Shown: one piece after another, positions 47,894 to 55,922 of the stretch | Layout: each line of letters starts with the position of its first letter | How positions within the stretch are numbered: position 1 is the stretch's first letter | Assembly (NCBI RefSeq): GCF_017876295.1 | Contig: NZ_JAGINT010000002.1 | Span: 124,001 to 188,000 of the forward strand | Length of the DNA stretch: 64,000 nt | Direction: 5' to 3' | Source of the DNA: Kribbella aluminosa | GTDB lineage: Bacteria > Actinomycetota > Actinomycetes > Propionibacteriales > Kribbellaceae | Position numbers and translations under genes: made by a program | The notes under the pieces: generated by a model | What the model saw: the letters and a program-made list of their open reading frames with translations, nothing else | Databases searched by the model: none | Told to the model about the DNA's origin: nothing

Positions 47894-48537
47894 CCGAAGG
47901 TGTGGTGGCGGATCCAGGCGTGCATGGCGATCGCGGCGGCGGCACTGGCGTTGATCGAGCGGGTGGATCCGAACTGGGCGATCGAGAGGACCGAGGTGCA
48001 GACCTGGTGGGCCTCATCTGTCAGCCCAGGACCCTCCTGACCGAAGAGCAGTACGCAGCCCTGGGGGAGGTCGTAGGTCTCCAGGGGAACTGAGCCCGGG
48101 AGGTTGTCTATGCCGATGATCGGGAGACCCAGCTCCGAGGCGTAGGCGGCCAGGTCGGCCAGCGTCGGGTGGTGGCGGACGTGTTGGTAGCGGTCGGTGA
48201 CCATGGCGCCACGGCGGTTCCATTTGCGGTTGCCGACGATGTGGACCTCGGCGGCCAGGAAGGCGTTCGCGGTCCGGACCACCGAGCCGATGTTCAGGTC
48301 GTGCTGCCAGTTCTCGATCGCGACATGGAACGGGTTCCGTTGCCGGTCCAGGTCGGCGACGATCGCCTCCAGCTTCCAGTACCGGTACTTGTCCACCACG
48401 TTCCGCCGGTCGCCGTGGGCGAGCAGCTCCGGATCGAGCCGCGGGTCGTCCGGCAGATCGCCCGTCCAGGGGCCGACGCCGACCTCGTTCTGCCCCACCA
48501 TGTCCGCTCCGCGTACGTCACTGCTCAGCTCGTGCAC
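47875..48537 (-). CDS. TrmH/SpoU-family RNA 2'-O-methyltransferase
   Basis: A 220-aa SPOUT methyltransferase with the three SpoU motifs: motif 1 NIGSVVRTANAF, motif 2 VLLFGQEGPGL and motif 3 SINASAAAAIAMH, which form the trefoil knot binding S-adenosylmethionine. It would methylate a ribose in tRNA or rRNA; target unknown. It starts at GTG 48537 or an internal ATG at 48501. It diverges from the DedA gene with only 24 bp between starts, leaving room for short or leaderless promoters only. Confidence 0.92.
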   Translation of the reverse strand: MHELSSDVRGADMVGQNEVGVGPWTGDLPDDPRLDPELLAHGDRRNVVDKYRYWKLEAIVADLDRQRNPFHVAIENWQHDLNIGSVVRTANAFLAAEVHIVGNRKWNRRGAMVTDRYQHVRHHPTLADLAAYASELGLPIIGIDNLPGSVPLETYDLPQGCVLLFGQEGPGLTDEAHQVCTSVLSIAQFGSTRSINASAAAAIAMHAWIRHHTFGQPSSS

Positions 48538-48561
48538 AGGTGGGGACGCTACCCTGTCCGC

Positions 48562-49245
48562 GTGCTTCCTCTTGTCGCGATGCTGATGCCCTCCTGGATG
48601 AACCCGGAGTACCTGCTGAACTGGCTGGGTGACTGGGCCCTCTGGGGCACGCTACTCGTCGTGTTCATCGAGTGCGGGGTGCTGTTCCCGATCCTGCCCG
48701 GTGACTCGCTGCTGTTCGCGGTCGGCCTGTTCATCGCGCAGGGCTCGATCCACGTGCCGCTCTGGCTCGCCTGCATCCTGCTCACGGTGGCCGCGTTCCT
48801 CGGCAACGTGTCCGGCTACTACATCGGCCGGTTCCTCGGTACGTCGTTGTTCAAGAACCCGAACGCCCGGTTCCTGAAGCCGAAGTACATCGAGCAGACG
48901 CACGAGTTCTTCGACCGGTACGGTCCGCGCGCGCTGGTGCTGGCCCGGTTCGTGCCGATCGTCCGGACGTTCATCACGATCGTCGCCGGGGCCGGGCGGA
49001 TGGACCCGAAGAAGTTCTTCCTGTGGACCGGCGTCGGCGCGGTGATCTGGGCGCCGGGCATCACGCTGCTCGGGCACGCGCTCGGCAACGTGCAGTTCAT
49101 CCACAAGAACCTCGAGGCCGCGCTGGTCGTGCTGGTGCTGATCTCGCTGATCCCGATGTTCGTCGAGTACTTCCTCGCCAGGCGCCGCAACCGCAAGAAG
49201 AACGACGCCGCCGGCGACACGCCCCGGCACGCGGCCCCTCGGTGA
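48562..49245 (+). CDS. DedA-family membrane protein
   Basis: A 227-aa DedA/SNARE-associated protein. Typical residues are FIECGVLFPILPGDSLLF in the first re-entrant region, then GRFLGTSLF, and the family signature ARFVPIVRTFITIVAGAGRM. DedA proteins act in undecaprenyl-phosphate or phospholipid recycling and depend on proton motive force. GTG 48562 is preceded eight bases upstream by TACCCT, which resembles a -10 box, so the mRNA may be leaderless. The C-terminus is a basic tail (RRRNRKKND). Confidence 0.93.
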   Translation: MLPLVAMLMPSWMNPEYLLNWLGDWALWGTLLVVFIECGVLFPILPGDSLLFAVGLFIAQGSIHVPLWLACILLTVAAFLGNVSGYYIGRFLGTSLFKNPNARFLKPKYIEQTHEFFDRYGPRALVLARFVPIVRTFITIVAGAGRMDPKKFFLWTGVGAVIWAPGITLLGHALGNVQFIHKNLEAALVVLVLISLIPMFVEYFLARRRNRKKNDAAGDTPRHAAPR

Positions 49246-49252
49246 CGAACGG

Positions 49253-49663
49253 CTAGTGGCCGAACGGGAAGTGCGGCTCGGACCAGACCCAGTCGGTGCT
49301 GAGCAGCTTCAGGTCGGCGATCTCCACCGGGCCGGTCGGTAGCGGGCCGACCACCTGACCGGAGCCGAGGGCACAGGCCACCCGGATCCGGTCAGCCGCC
49401 TGGTACCAGACCAGCGCCCCCCGTGGCGCAGCCCCTTCACGGAGCAGGGCGTGGTGGTCGAGCCAACTCACCGCATCGGCCGCGTCGTGCCAGCCGCTGT
49501 CGTGCGCGTAGCCGAAGGCCATCCGCTGGAACTTCAGCGTCCAGTCCAGCCACGCCGCCGAACCGACACGTTCGAGCTGCCAGTTCAGCGCCGCCTCGGT
49601 GTCCCGCGGGTTCGCCACCCGCGGGACGTTCCGGCGCTCCACGGCAACCTCCCCCCAGGCCAT
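49253..49663 (-). CDS. Conserved-looking protein of unknown function
   Basis: A 136-aa soluble protein rich in Trp and His (WLDWTLKFQRMAFG, HDSGWHDAADAVSWLDHH, TDWVWSEPHFPFGH). GGGGAGG lies six bases ahead of ATG 49663, which fixes the start (MAWGEVAVE). No family was recognised. It lies 90 bp behind the AfsR-type regulator gene on the same strand and might be cotranscribed. Confidence 0.65.
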   Translation of the reverse strand: MAWGEVAVERRNVPRVANPRDTEAALNWQLERVGSAAWLDWTLKFQRMAFGYAHDSGWHDAADAVSWLDHHALLREGAAPRGALVWYQAADRIRVACALGSGQVVGPLPTGPVEIADLKLLSTDWVWSEPHFPFGH

Positions 49664-49752
49664 AGGTATCCTCCCCGATCCCCCGTCCTCGGCCGGTCTT
49701 GCCGTGGCTTGCCACGAACCCTGCCGTGCGCGGATACAGCCGCCGTACATTG

Positions 49753-52734
49753 CTAGCCGGCCGCGACGCCCGCCTCGGATCCGACCAGCAGCCGGCGGCA
49801 GTCTGCGGCGGCCGCGTCGTTGCCGGCCTGCTGCCACACCCGCGCGGCGCGTTCGAGGGTACGGCGGGCACTGTCCAGGCTGCCGGTGGACAGGTAGAGC
49901 TCGCCGAGGTATTGCGCCGCCTGGCCCTCCACGCTGCGGTCGCCCAGCCGGTGGCCGACGTCGATCGCTTCCAGCAGGGTCTTCCGGGACGCAGCCACCT
50001 CACCGCGTTCCATCAAGGCCCGCCCGAGCAGCGCCCGGGTGTACGCCGCGCAGTGGTCGTCGCCCATCCCGTCGAAGATCGCCAGCGCCTTGCGCAGCTG
50101 CCGGACCGCCTCGTCGTGCCGCCCCTGGTGGACCCGGAGCGCCGCGATCCGCCGCCGTACTTTGGCCTCCCGGTGCGCGTCTACGCGCCGTACGGCGATC
50201 AGGAACGCCTGCGCCAGGTATGTCCGGGCGGTGGCCACTTCGCCGCGGACCAGGTACACGTTCGCGGCCGCGGTCCGGGCCAGGGCCTCGGCGTTCGCGT
50301 TGCCGTCCTCGACGAACGCCTCGATCGCCTTCTCGTACTGCGCCAGCCCGGCGTCCCGCTCGCCGCGTTCCCGCAGCCAGGTGCCGAGCCCGACGGCCGC
50401 GACGCCTTCACCGAGCCGGTCGCCGACCTCGGCGAACCCCTGCGCGGCCGCGTCGAAGTGCCGGCGGGCGGTGTCCCAGTCGTCCTGGTAGACCGCGAGC
50501 TGACCGAGGTTCCGGTGCATGATCGCCTCGCCGTGCCGGTCGCCGCACGCGATCGCGCTTCGCAGCCCCTGCTGGTGCGAGCCGTTCCAGTCGTCGAAGC
50601 CGGCCCGCAGGTCCAGGTACGGTCCCCAGGCGGCGGCGATCCGCCACGCGTGCTCGTGCAGCCCGTTCTGGGCCGCGGCCCGGATCGCCGGCACGAACGT
50701 GCTGCGCTCGCTGTCGAACCACGCGATCGCATCGGTCTCGGTGAACGGCGACGGGTCCGGCGCCGTCAGCGGACCCGTGTGCTCGAGGACGCCGAAGTAC
50801 TCGAACGACAAGGCGTTGTTGGCACGGCGGATCTTGTTCAGGATCGCGTCGACGACCGTCTCGACGTCCCGTACCGCCTGCGCGCGCTGCTCGTCCGTAC
50901 CGACCCCGAGCGCGTGCAGCCGGAGCAGGTCGTGCACCCGGTACCGCGCCGTACCGCGGTGGTCGACCGAGCTGATCCGGACCAGGTTGACCTCGATCAG
51001 CCGGTCCAGACTGCGCCGTACGGCGGCCGGCGACGCGACCGCCTCCAGCGCCCGCGCCGAGAAGACGCCGACCGCGAAGTGCCCGATCAACCGGTACAAC
51101 CGGGCTTCCTCAGGGCTCAACGCGTCGTAGCTGAGGTCCGCACTGGTCCGTACGGCGAGCTCACCGATGCTCAGCTCGTCCAGCCGGGAGGTCTCGTCCC
51201 GCAACCGCCGCGCCAGCTCACGCGCGCTCAGGTCGGGCCGTTGCGCCAGGCGGCTGCCGACGATCCGGATCGCCAGCGGCAGGTTCGCGCAGGCGCTGAG
51301 GATCTCCTCGGCCTCCGGCGACGACGGGTCGATCCGGTCGGGGCCTGCGACCGACGCGAGCAACCTGGCCGCCTCGCGGTCGTCGAACGTGTCGAGCGGC
51401 GTACTCTCCGCGCCGGCCAGGTCCATCAGCCGGTTGCGGCTCGTCACCACCACGGCCGACGCGCCGGTACCGGGCATCAGCGGGGTCACCTGACCGGCGG
51501 TCGCCACGTCGTCCAGGATGATCAGCACCCGGCGGCTGGCCAGCTCGGACCGCAGCATCGCGGAGCGCCGCTCGGGATCCGTGGGGATCGCGAAGTCCGG
51601 CAGGTTCAGGCTGAGCAGCAGGTCCGTGAGTGCACCGGCCGGGTCGCGTGGGTGCGTCGCGCCGTGCATGTCAAGGTAGATCTGGCCGTCCGGGAAGTAC
51701 TCCCGGACCAGGTGCCCCAGCCGTACGGCCAGCGAGGTCTTGCCGGTACCTGGTGCGCCGGAGATGACAGCCACCGGCGGCCGCACCGGGTCGCGGCCGC
51801 AGACCAGGTCCCGCAACTGTTCTAGGAGCTCCTGGCGTCCGCTGAAGTCAGCCAGGTCCAGGGGCAGCTGGCTGGGAGGCCGTACCGGGTCCTTGAGCTC
51901 AGGAGCGGCCATGGGTCCTGGCGGCGCCGTCTGGCTCGGGCGGTCCGCCGTACGGTCTGCCGGGATACCCGGGTTGGGCCAGTTGGCCGAGCGGCCGTTC
52001 TCGGCACGGGCGCCGGCAGCCTCCAGCTCAGGGCCTGGCTTGATGTCCAGCTCGTCGGCAAGCGTCTGTACGGCCTTCGCGTACGCCGCCCGTGCCTCAC
52101 CCACGCGGCCCGCGGCGACAAGCGCGTCCACCAGGCGGCGCCACAGCTGCTCGTCGTACGGGTCCTCGGTGAGCCGTGCACTCAGCAGTACGGCGGCGCC
52201 GCTCGCGTCGCCGTACTCCAGCCGGAGGTCGAGCAGGCTGTCGACAAGGCCGCGGTGTTGCGCCTCCAGGCGAGCGATCGAGCCCTCCCAGGCCGCCGGC
52301 ATCGCCAGGTCCTCGAGCGGACGGCCGCGCCACAGCGAGTATGCCCGGGACAGCGCCTGCATCGCCTGACGGCCGTCACCGGCGTCCCGCAGGTGCCCGC
52401 CCTCGGCGAGCAGCGACTCGAACAGGCTGGCATCGAGCTCGTCGACGCCCACCTCGATGCTGTAGCCCGCCGCCGACGTGTCGATCGGCGCGGGCAGCCC
52501 GGCGTCCTGCAGCACTCCGCGGAGCGCGCGGACGTACGTCCGGATGTTGGCGGTGGCGGACCGCGGCGGGGTGTTCTCCCAGAGCGCGTCCGCGATCAGG
52601 TCGGTGGAGACGAACCGGTTCGGGTGCAGCAGCAGGGTAGCCAGCAGTTGCCGCGGCTTGGCGGCCTTCAGCGGCTGGCCCTGCGCGTGGACGAGGCGCA
52701 GAGGTCCGAGGATCCCGTACCTCAGACTGTCCAC
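49753..52734 (-). CDS. AfsR/SARP-type transcriptional regulator with BTAD, NB-ARC and TPR domains
   Basis: A 993-aa STAND regulator. Residues about 1-95 are an OmpR/DnrI winged helix (YGILGPLRLVHAQGQPL, LLLHPNRFVSTD). About 97-245 are the BTAD (LWRRLVDALVAAGRVGEA). About 300-560 are an NB-ARC ATPase with P-loop ISGAPGTGKTSLA and Walker B VLIILDDV. The C-terminal 350 residues are TPRs (GEAIMHRNLGQLAVYQ, EVATARTYLAQAF). AfsR proteins switch on secondary metabolism after phosphorylation. GTG 52734 starts it. No biosynthetic cluster is visible here, so it may act as a distant or global regulator. Confidence 0.93.
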   Translation of the reverse strand: MDSLRYGILGPLRLVHAQGQPLKAAKPRQLLATLLLHPNRFVSTDLIADALWENTPPRSATANIRTYVRALRGVLQDAGLPAPIDTSAAGYSIEVGVDELDASLFESLLAEGGHLRDAGDGRQAMQALSRAYSLWRGRPLEDLAMPAAWEGSIARLEAQHRGLVDSLLDLRLEYGDASGAAVLLSARLTEDPYDEQLWRRLVDALVAAGRVGEARAAYAKAVQTLADELDIKPGPELEAAGARAENGRSANWPNPGIPADRTADRPSQTAPPGPMAAPELKDPVRPPSQLPLDLADFSGRQELLEQLRDLVCGRDPVRPPVAVISGAPGTGKTSLAVRLGHLVREYFPDGQIYLDMHGATHPRDPAGALTDLLLSLNLPDFAIPTDPERRSAMLRSELASRRVLIILDDVATAGQVTPLMPGTGASAVVVTSRNRLMDLAGAESTPLDTFDDREAARLLASVAGPDRIDPSSPEAEEILSACANLPLAIRIVGSRLAQRPDLSARELARRLRDETSRLDELSIGELAVRTSADLSYDALSPEEARLYRLIGHFAVGVFSARALEAVASPAAVRRSLDRLIEVNLVRISSVDHRGTARYRVHDLLRLHALGVGTDEQRAQAVRDVETVVDAILNKIRRANNALSFEYFGVLEHTGPLTAPDPSPFTETDAIAWFDSERSTFVPAIRAAAQNGLHEHAWRIAAAWGPYLDLRAGFDDWNGSHQQGLRSAIACGDRHGEAIMHRNLGQLAVYQDDWDTARRHFDAAAQGFAEVGDRLGEGVAAVGLGTWLRERGERDAGLAQYEKAIEAFVEDGNANAEALARTAAANVYLVRGEVATARTYLAQAFLIAVRRVDAHREAKVRRRIAALRVHQGRHDEAVRQLRKALAIFDGMGDDHCAAYTRALLGRALMERGEVAASRKTLLEAIDVGHRLGDRSVEGQAAQYLGELYLSTGSLDSARRTLERAARVWQQAGNDAAAADCRRLLVGSEAGVAAG

Positions 52735-52854
52735 TCGCCCGACCTCTCCTCTTGAACCGACCTATCGTGGCATCCCGGCGTACCTGCCGTGAAGGCCGAT
52801 GTACGCCGGATGTATGTCACTGCGACAGGGTTGCCGCAGGTACCGGGGGGAGGA

Positions 52855-52897
52855 CAGGCCCGGAGGTGACGACTTGACCGCCGTCACACCGGGCCTG
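52855..52897 (-). terminator. Two-tier hairpin behind lemA
   Basis: Outer arms CAGGCCCGG (52855-52863) and CCGGGCCTG (52889-52897) and inner arms GTGACG (52866-52871) and CGTCAC (52882-52887) form a nested stem with a 10-base loop, 52 bp behind the LemA gene stop. The rest of the gap 52735-52949 shows nothing else clear. Confidence 0.78.
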
Positions 52898-52949
52898 GCA
52901 CTGGGAGCGAGTCCGGGATCGGGGGACCTGGATCACGGGGAACCGGTGC

Positions 52950-53828
52950 CTACTGGCCACCGGTGAATGGCGGCTGACCGTCCTGTGGCGCGGGGGAACC
53001 CGCAGGCGGCCCGCCCACCGGTGGCTCTCCCTGGTACGGCGGCTGCTGCGGCGCGGGGTAACCGCCCTGCCCCGGCTGGCCCTGGTACGGGGGCTGCTGG
53101 GCCGGCTGCTGCTGGTAAGGCTGCTGCGCGGGGATCTGCTGCTGCGGGTAGCCCTGCTGGTAGTTGCCCTGGTCACCCGGCATCTGCGGGTGGATCTGGC
53201 CCGACGACGGCGCGCCCGGCTGCATCTGCGGCGGCGCCTGCTCACCGGCGACCGACCCGATGGTGCCGAACGAGACCTGCGGGACCGCGCGGACCTGCTC
53301 GTCCTTGACCTCGAAGTACCCGGCCTTCTCGAACTTGAAGCCGTTCGCGATCAGGTTCGACGGGAACGCCTCGATCCGGGTGTTGTAGTCGCCGACGTTC
53401 GCGTTGTAGAACCGGCGGCCGGCCGCGATCCGGTCCTCGGTGTCGGTCAGCTCGCGCTGCAGACCGAGGAAGTTCTGGTTCGACTGCAGCTGCGGGTACT
53501 GCTCGACCGAGATCATCATCTGACGCAGCGCGCCGGACAGCTCACCCTCCGCCGCGGCCCGCTGCTCCGGGTTCGCGCCCTGGGTGTTCACCGCCTGGGT
53601 GCGCAGCCGCGCGACCTCCTCGAACACGTGCCGCTCGTGCGCGGCGTACGCCCGGACCGTCTCGACCAGGTTCGGGATCAGGTCGTACCGGCGGTGCAGC
53701 TCGACGTCGATCTGCCGCCACGACTCCTGGATCAGGTTCCGCTGCTTGACGAACCGGTTGTACGACGTGATCAGCAAGAGCGCCACGATGACGACGACCG
53801 CGACGATCGCGATGATGACCCAAAGCAT
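52950..53828 (-). CDS. lemA: LemA-family protein with Pro/Gln-rich tail
   Basis: A 292-aa LemA protein: an N-terminal membrane helix (IIAIVAVVVIVALLLITSYN), then the LemA coiled-coil domain with the family block ESWRQIDVELHRRYDLIPNL, ENLK-type repeats and FYNANVGDYNTRIEAFPSN. From about residue 195 a disordered Gly/Pro/Gln-rich extension (QQGYPQQQ, PPYQG units) of nearly 100 residues is added, unusual for LemA proteins. GGGAG lies eight bases before ATG 53828. It follows a membrane protein and pyrE on the same strand. Role in the envelope is not established. Confidence 0.92.
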   Translation of the reverse strand: MLWVIIAIVAVVVIVALLLITSYNRFVKQRNLIQESWRQIDVELHRRYDLIPNLVETVRAYAAHERHVFEEVARLRTQAVNTQGANPEQRAAAEGELSGALRQMMISVEQYPQLQSNQNFLGLQRELTDTEDRIAAGRRFYNANVGDYNTRIEAFPSNLIANGFKFEKAGYFEVKDEQVRAVPQVSFGTIGSVAGEQAPPQMQPGAPSSGQIHPQMPGDQGNYQQGYPQQQIPAQQPYQQQPAQQPPYQGQPGQGGYPAPQQPPYQGEPPVGGPPAGSPAPQDGQPPFTGGQ

Positions 53829-53894
53829 GACAAGAGCTCCCGAGAGTTGGCAGTGCTGCAGCCGACTCTACGGGTAGGCAGGTCCGCCCGATTG

Positions 53895-54596
53895 TTACTG
53901 CCTGCGGGGGTCGACGCCTGCGTAGTCGCGCCAAACGTACGGCGGGACCTGCTGCAGAACCTGTTCCAGCAGCGAGAGCCGGTTCATCACCTCGTTCGGC
54001 TCGTGCGTGCCCTTGTCCCAGCCGACCAGCGAGTTTCCCTCGATCCGCCAGCCGATCTCGCCGCGGGCCAGCAGCAACTCCATCATCCGCGGCGTCACCA
54101 CCGCGTGCCCGAACCGCTCGTCGTCGGCCTTCACCCGGAACGCCCGGTTGAACTGGTCGCTCTCGAACTGCAGGTCCCGGAACCCGAGCGCGTTCGCCAC
54201 CGCGCCGCCGAAGATGCCCTCGTGCGTCACCTCCAGGTGCGGCAGCGCGCCCGGCAGCTGCAGCACCACGACGCCGAACTTGTGCGTGGTCGTCGTACGG
54301 CGGCCATTCGAGTCGGTCGAATGCGTCTCGTAGCTGTAGTCGAAGGCAACCATCTGGTGCCCGTTGAACGGCCCGGACAGCACGTTCTTGACCCGCCAGT
54401 GGTCACCGGTGCTGAACGGCGTACCGCCCCACTGGCCCGCCAGCGAGTCGTTGGACTCGAGGTACGACCAGCCCTGCTGGCTCGCGAACCCGGCGAACTC
54501 CTCGCGGCGCTTCTTGGCCCGGTAGTAGTTGAAGTAGAGGACACCTCCGCAGATCGCCAGCACCAGCAGGCCGATGAGCACCGTGTTCAGGTGCAT
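53895..54596 (-). CDS. Membrane-anchored protein of unknown function (DUF3137-like plan)
   Basis: A 233-aa protein with an N-terminal helix (NTVLIGLLVLAICGGVLYFN), a basic stop (YRAKKRREE) and a cytosolic domain containing FASQQGWSYLES, GPFNGHQMVAFDY and FESDQFNRAFRVKADDERF. This resembles DUF3137-type proteins often found near LemA. It begins in TGATG overlap with pyrE and precedes lemA by 66 bp. Function unknown; association with LemA suggests envelope work. Confidence 0.7.
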   Translation of the reverse strand: MHLNTVLIGLLVLAICGGVLYFNYYRAKKRREEFAGFASQQGWSYLESNDSLAGQWGGTPFSTGDHWRVKNVLSGPFNGHQMVAFDYSYETHSTDSNGRRTTTTHKFGVVVLQLPGALPHLEVTHEGIFGGAVANALGFRDLQFESDQFNRAFRVKADDERFGHAVVTPRMMELLLARGEIGWRIEGNSLVGWDKGTHEPNEVMNRLSLLEQVLQQVPPYVWRDYAGVDPRRQ

Positions 54597-55141
54597 CAGT
54601 TCAGTCCCAGGTCCTCGAGTCCGAACACGGTCCGGTATTCCAGCCCTTCCGCCTCGACCCGTTCCTGCGCGCCGGTCGAGCGGTCCACGATCACCGCGAC
54701 CGCGACCACCTCGGCGCCGGCCTCGCGGAGCGCCTCGACCGCGGTCAGTACCGACCCGCCGGTCGTCGACGTGTCCTCGACCGCGAGCACCCGGCGGCCC
54801 TTCACGTCCGGGCCTTCGATCCGCCGCTGCAGACCGTGCGTCTTCTCGGCCTTCCGTACGACGAACGCGTCCAGCGTCCGGCCCTCCTGGGCGGCCGCGT
54901 GCAGCATCGACATCGCGACCGGGTCCGCGCCGAGGGTGAGGCCGCCGACCGCGTCGTACTCCAGGTCCTTGGTCAGCTCGAGCATCGCCGGGCCGATCAG
55001 CGGCGCCGCGGCCGCGTCGAGCGTGATCCGCCGCAGGTCGACGTAGTAGTCGGCTTCCTTCCCGGAGGCCAGCGTCACCCGCCCGTGCACGATCGCCTTG
55101 CTCTTGACCTGCTCCAGCAGTGCGTCCCGGTCGTAGCTCAT
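54596..55141 (-). CDS. pyrE: Orotate phosphoribosyltransferase
   Basis: A 181-aa type I phosphoribosyltransferase making OMP from orotate and PRPP in pyrimidine synthesis. Family motifs: GRVTLASGKEADYYVDLRR at the N-terminus, FVVRKAEKTHG in the flexible loop, and the PRPP-binding VLAVEDTSTTGGSVLTA. It starts at ATG 55141; its stop is shared (TGATG) with the next membrane protein gene. No other pyr genes are in the window. Confidence 0.96.
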   Translation of the reverse strand: MSYDRDALLEQVKSKAIVHGRVTLASGKEADYYVDLRRITLDAAAAPLIGPAMLELTKDLEYDAVGGLTLGADPVAMSMLHAAAQEGRTLDAFVVRKAEKTHGLQRRIEGPDVKGRRVLAVEDTSTTGGSVLTAVEALREAGAEVVAVAVIVDRSTGAQERVEAEGLEYRTVFGLEDLGLN

Positions 55142-55197
55142 GAGCCTTGAGCTTAGATGACGGCCGGTCCGCGGGGCGTGTCTCCCGATCCCATGCC

Positions 55198-55815
55198 CTA
55201 CTTCTTGCTGACCTTGACCAGGTGACCGAAGGCGACCGAGCGGTCCGGGGAGTGGAACAGGTCCTGGCAGGTGGTCAGCGTGATGATCGAGCGGGTCGGG
55301 GCCGTACGCCGGCCCGGGACCGGGTTCAGTACCCAGCCGTCGGACGGCTTCACCGTCAGGTCGCGAGGCGAGCCGTCCAGTTCGTAGGTGTAGACGGCGC
55401 CGGCGGTCTCGACGACGACCTGGTCGCCTTTGTTCAGGTCGAGCAGTCTGCGGAACGGTGAGCCGTGCGTGACCCGGTGGCCCGCGATCGCGAAGTTCCC
55501 CGGCTGACCGGGCAGCTGGGTCTGCGGATAGTGCCCGATCCCGCGGGCCAGGTCGTCCGGGGCGACGCCCTCCACGATCGGCTTCTCCCAGTCGGCGCCG
55601 AACTTCGGGATCCGCAGCAGCGCGAGCGGCTGCCCGGCCTCGGGCGTAACCGCGACGGCCGGCTTCCGCCACTGCTCGCGGAGCGTCTCCTCGGCCTTCC
55701 CCATCTGCTGGTTCGCCGCGATCCCCGTCCCGAAGTACTGCCAGCCGATCCAGCCGAGCACCCCGAGCCCGCCCAGCAGGAACACGATCCCGAGCCCCCT
55801 GATCACTCTCCGCAC
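55198..55815 (-). CDS. Class E sortase
   Basis: A 205-aa membrane transpeptidase that joins LAxTG-type surface proteins to peptidoglycan or processes them. An N-terminal signal anchor (LGIVFLLGGLGVLGWIGW) is followed by the sortase barrel. The catalytic triad is visible: His113 in IAGHRVTHG, Cys183 in LTTCQDLF and Arg192 in SPDRSVAFG. Class E fits the high-GC host and the size. GTG 55815 starts it. No obvious LAxTG substrate is encoded next to it. Confidence 0.93.
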   Translation of the reverse strand: MRRVIRGLGIVFLLGGLGVLGWIGWQYFGTGIAANQQMGKAEETLREQWRKPAVAVTPEAGQPLALLRIPKFGADWEKPIVEGVAPDDLARGIGHYPQTQLPGQPGNFAIAGHRVTHGSPFRRLLDLNKGDQVVVETAGAVYTYELDGSPRDLTVKPSDGWVLNPVPGRRTAPTRSIITLTTCQDLFHSPDRSVAFGHLVKVSKK

Positions 55816-55898
55816 ATGGCTAGTATGCAGCTAGCCTGTAAAGGCTGTGTACGACGTGTCGATGGACGCGGGTGGTTGCCCCGGACGACGATGTGGGC

Positions 55899-55922
55899 AT
55901 GAAGGCGCTGGTACTGCTTTGA
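55899..55922 (+). other. Possible leader peptide or duplicated start of tdh
   Basis: ATGAAGGCGCTGGTACTG, then CTT TGA, encodes MKALVLL and stops. Its TGA overlaps the TTG start of tdh by two bases (TTGA). The peptide nearly repeats the first residues of Tdh (MKALVKA), so the site is either a natural leader coupled to tdh or the old start lost by a small duplication/frameshift. Confidence 0.55.

Noticed and set aside
49699..51825. Long + strand frame opposite the AfsR-type regulator
   Set aside because: Antisense shadow; Arg/Val/Gln-rich with no recognisable domain.
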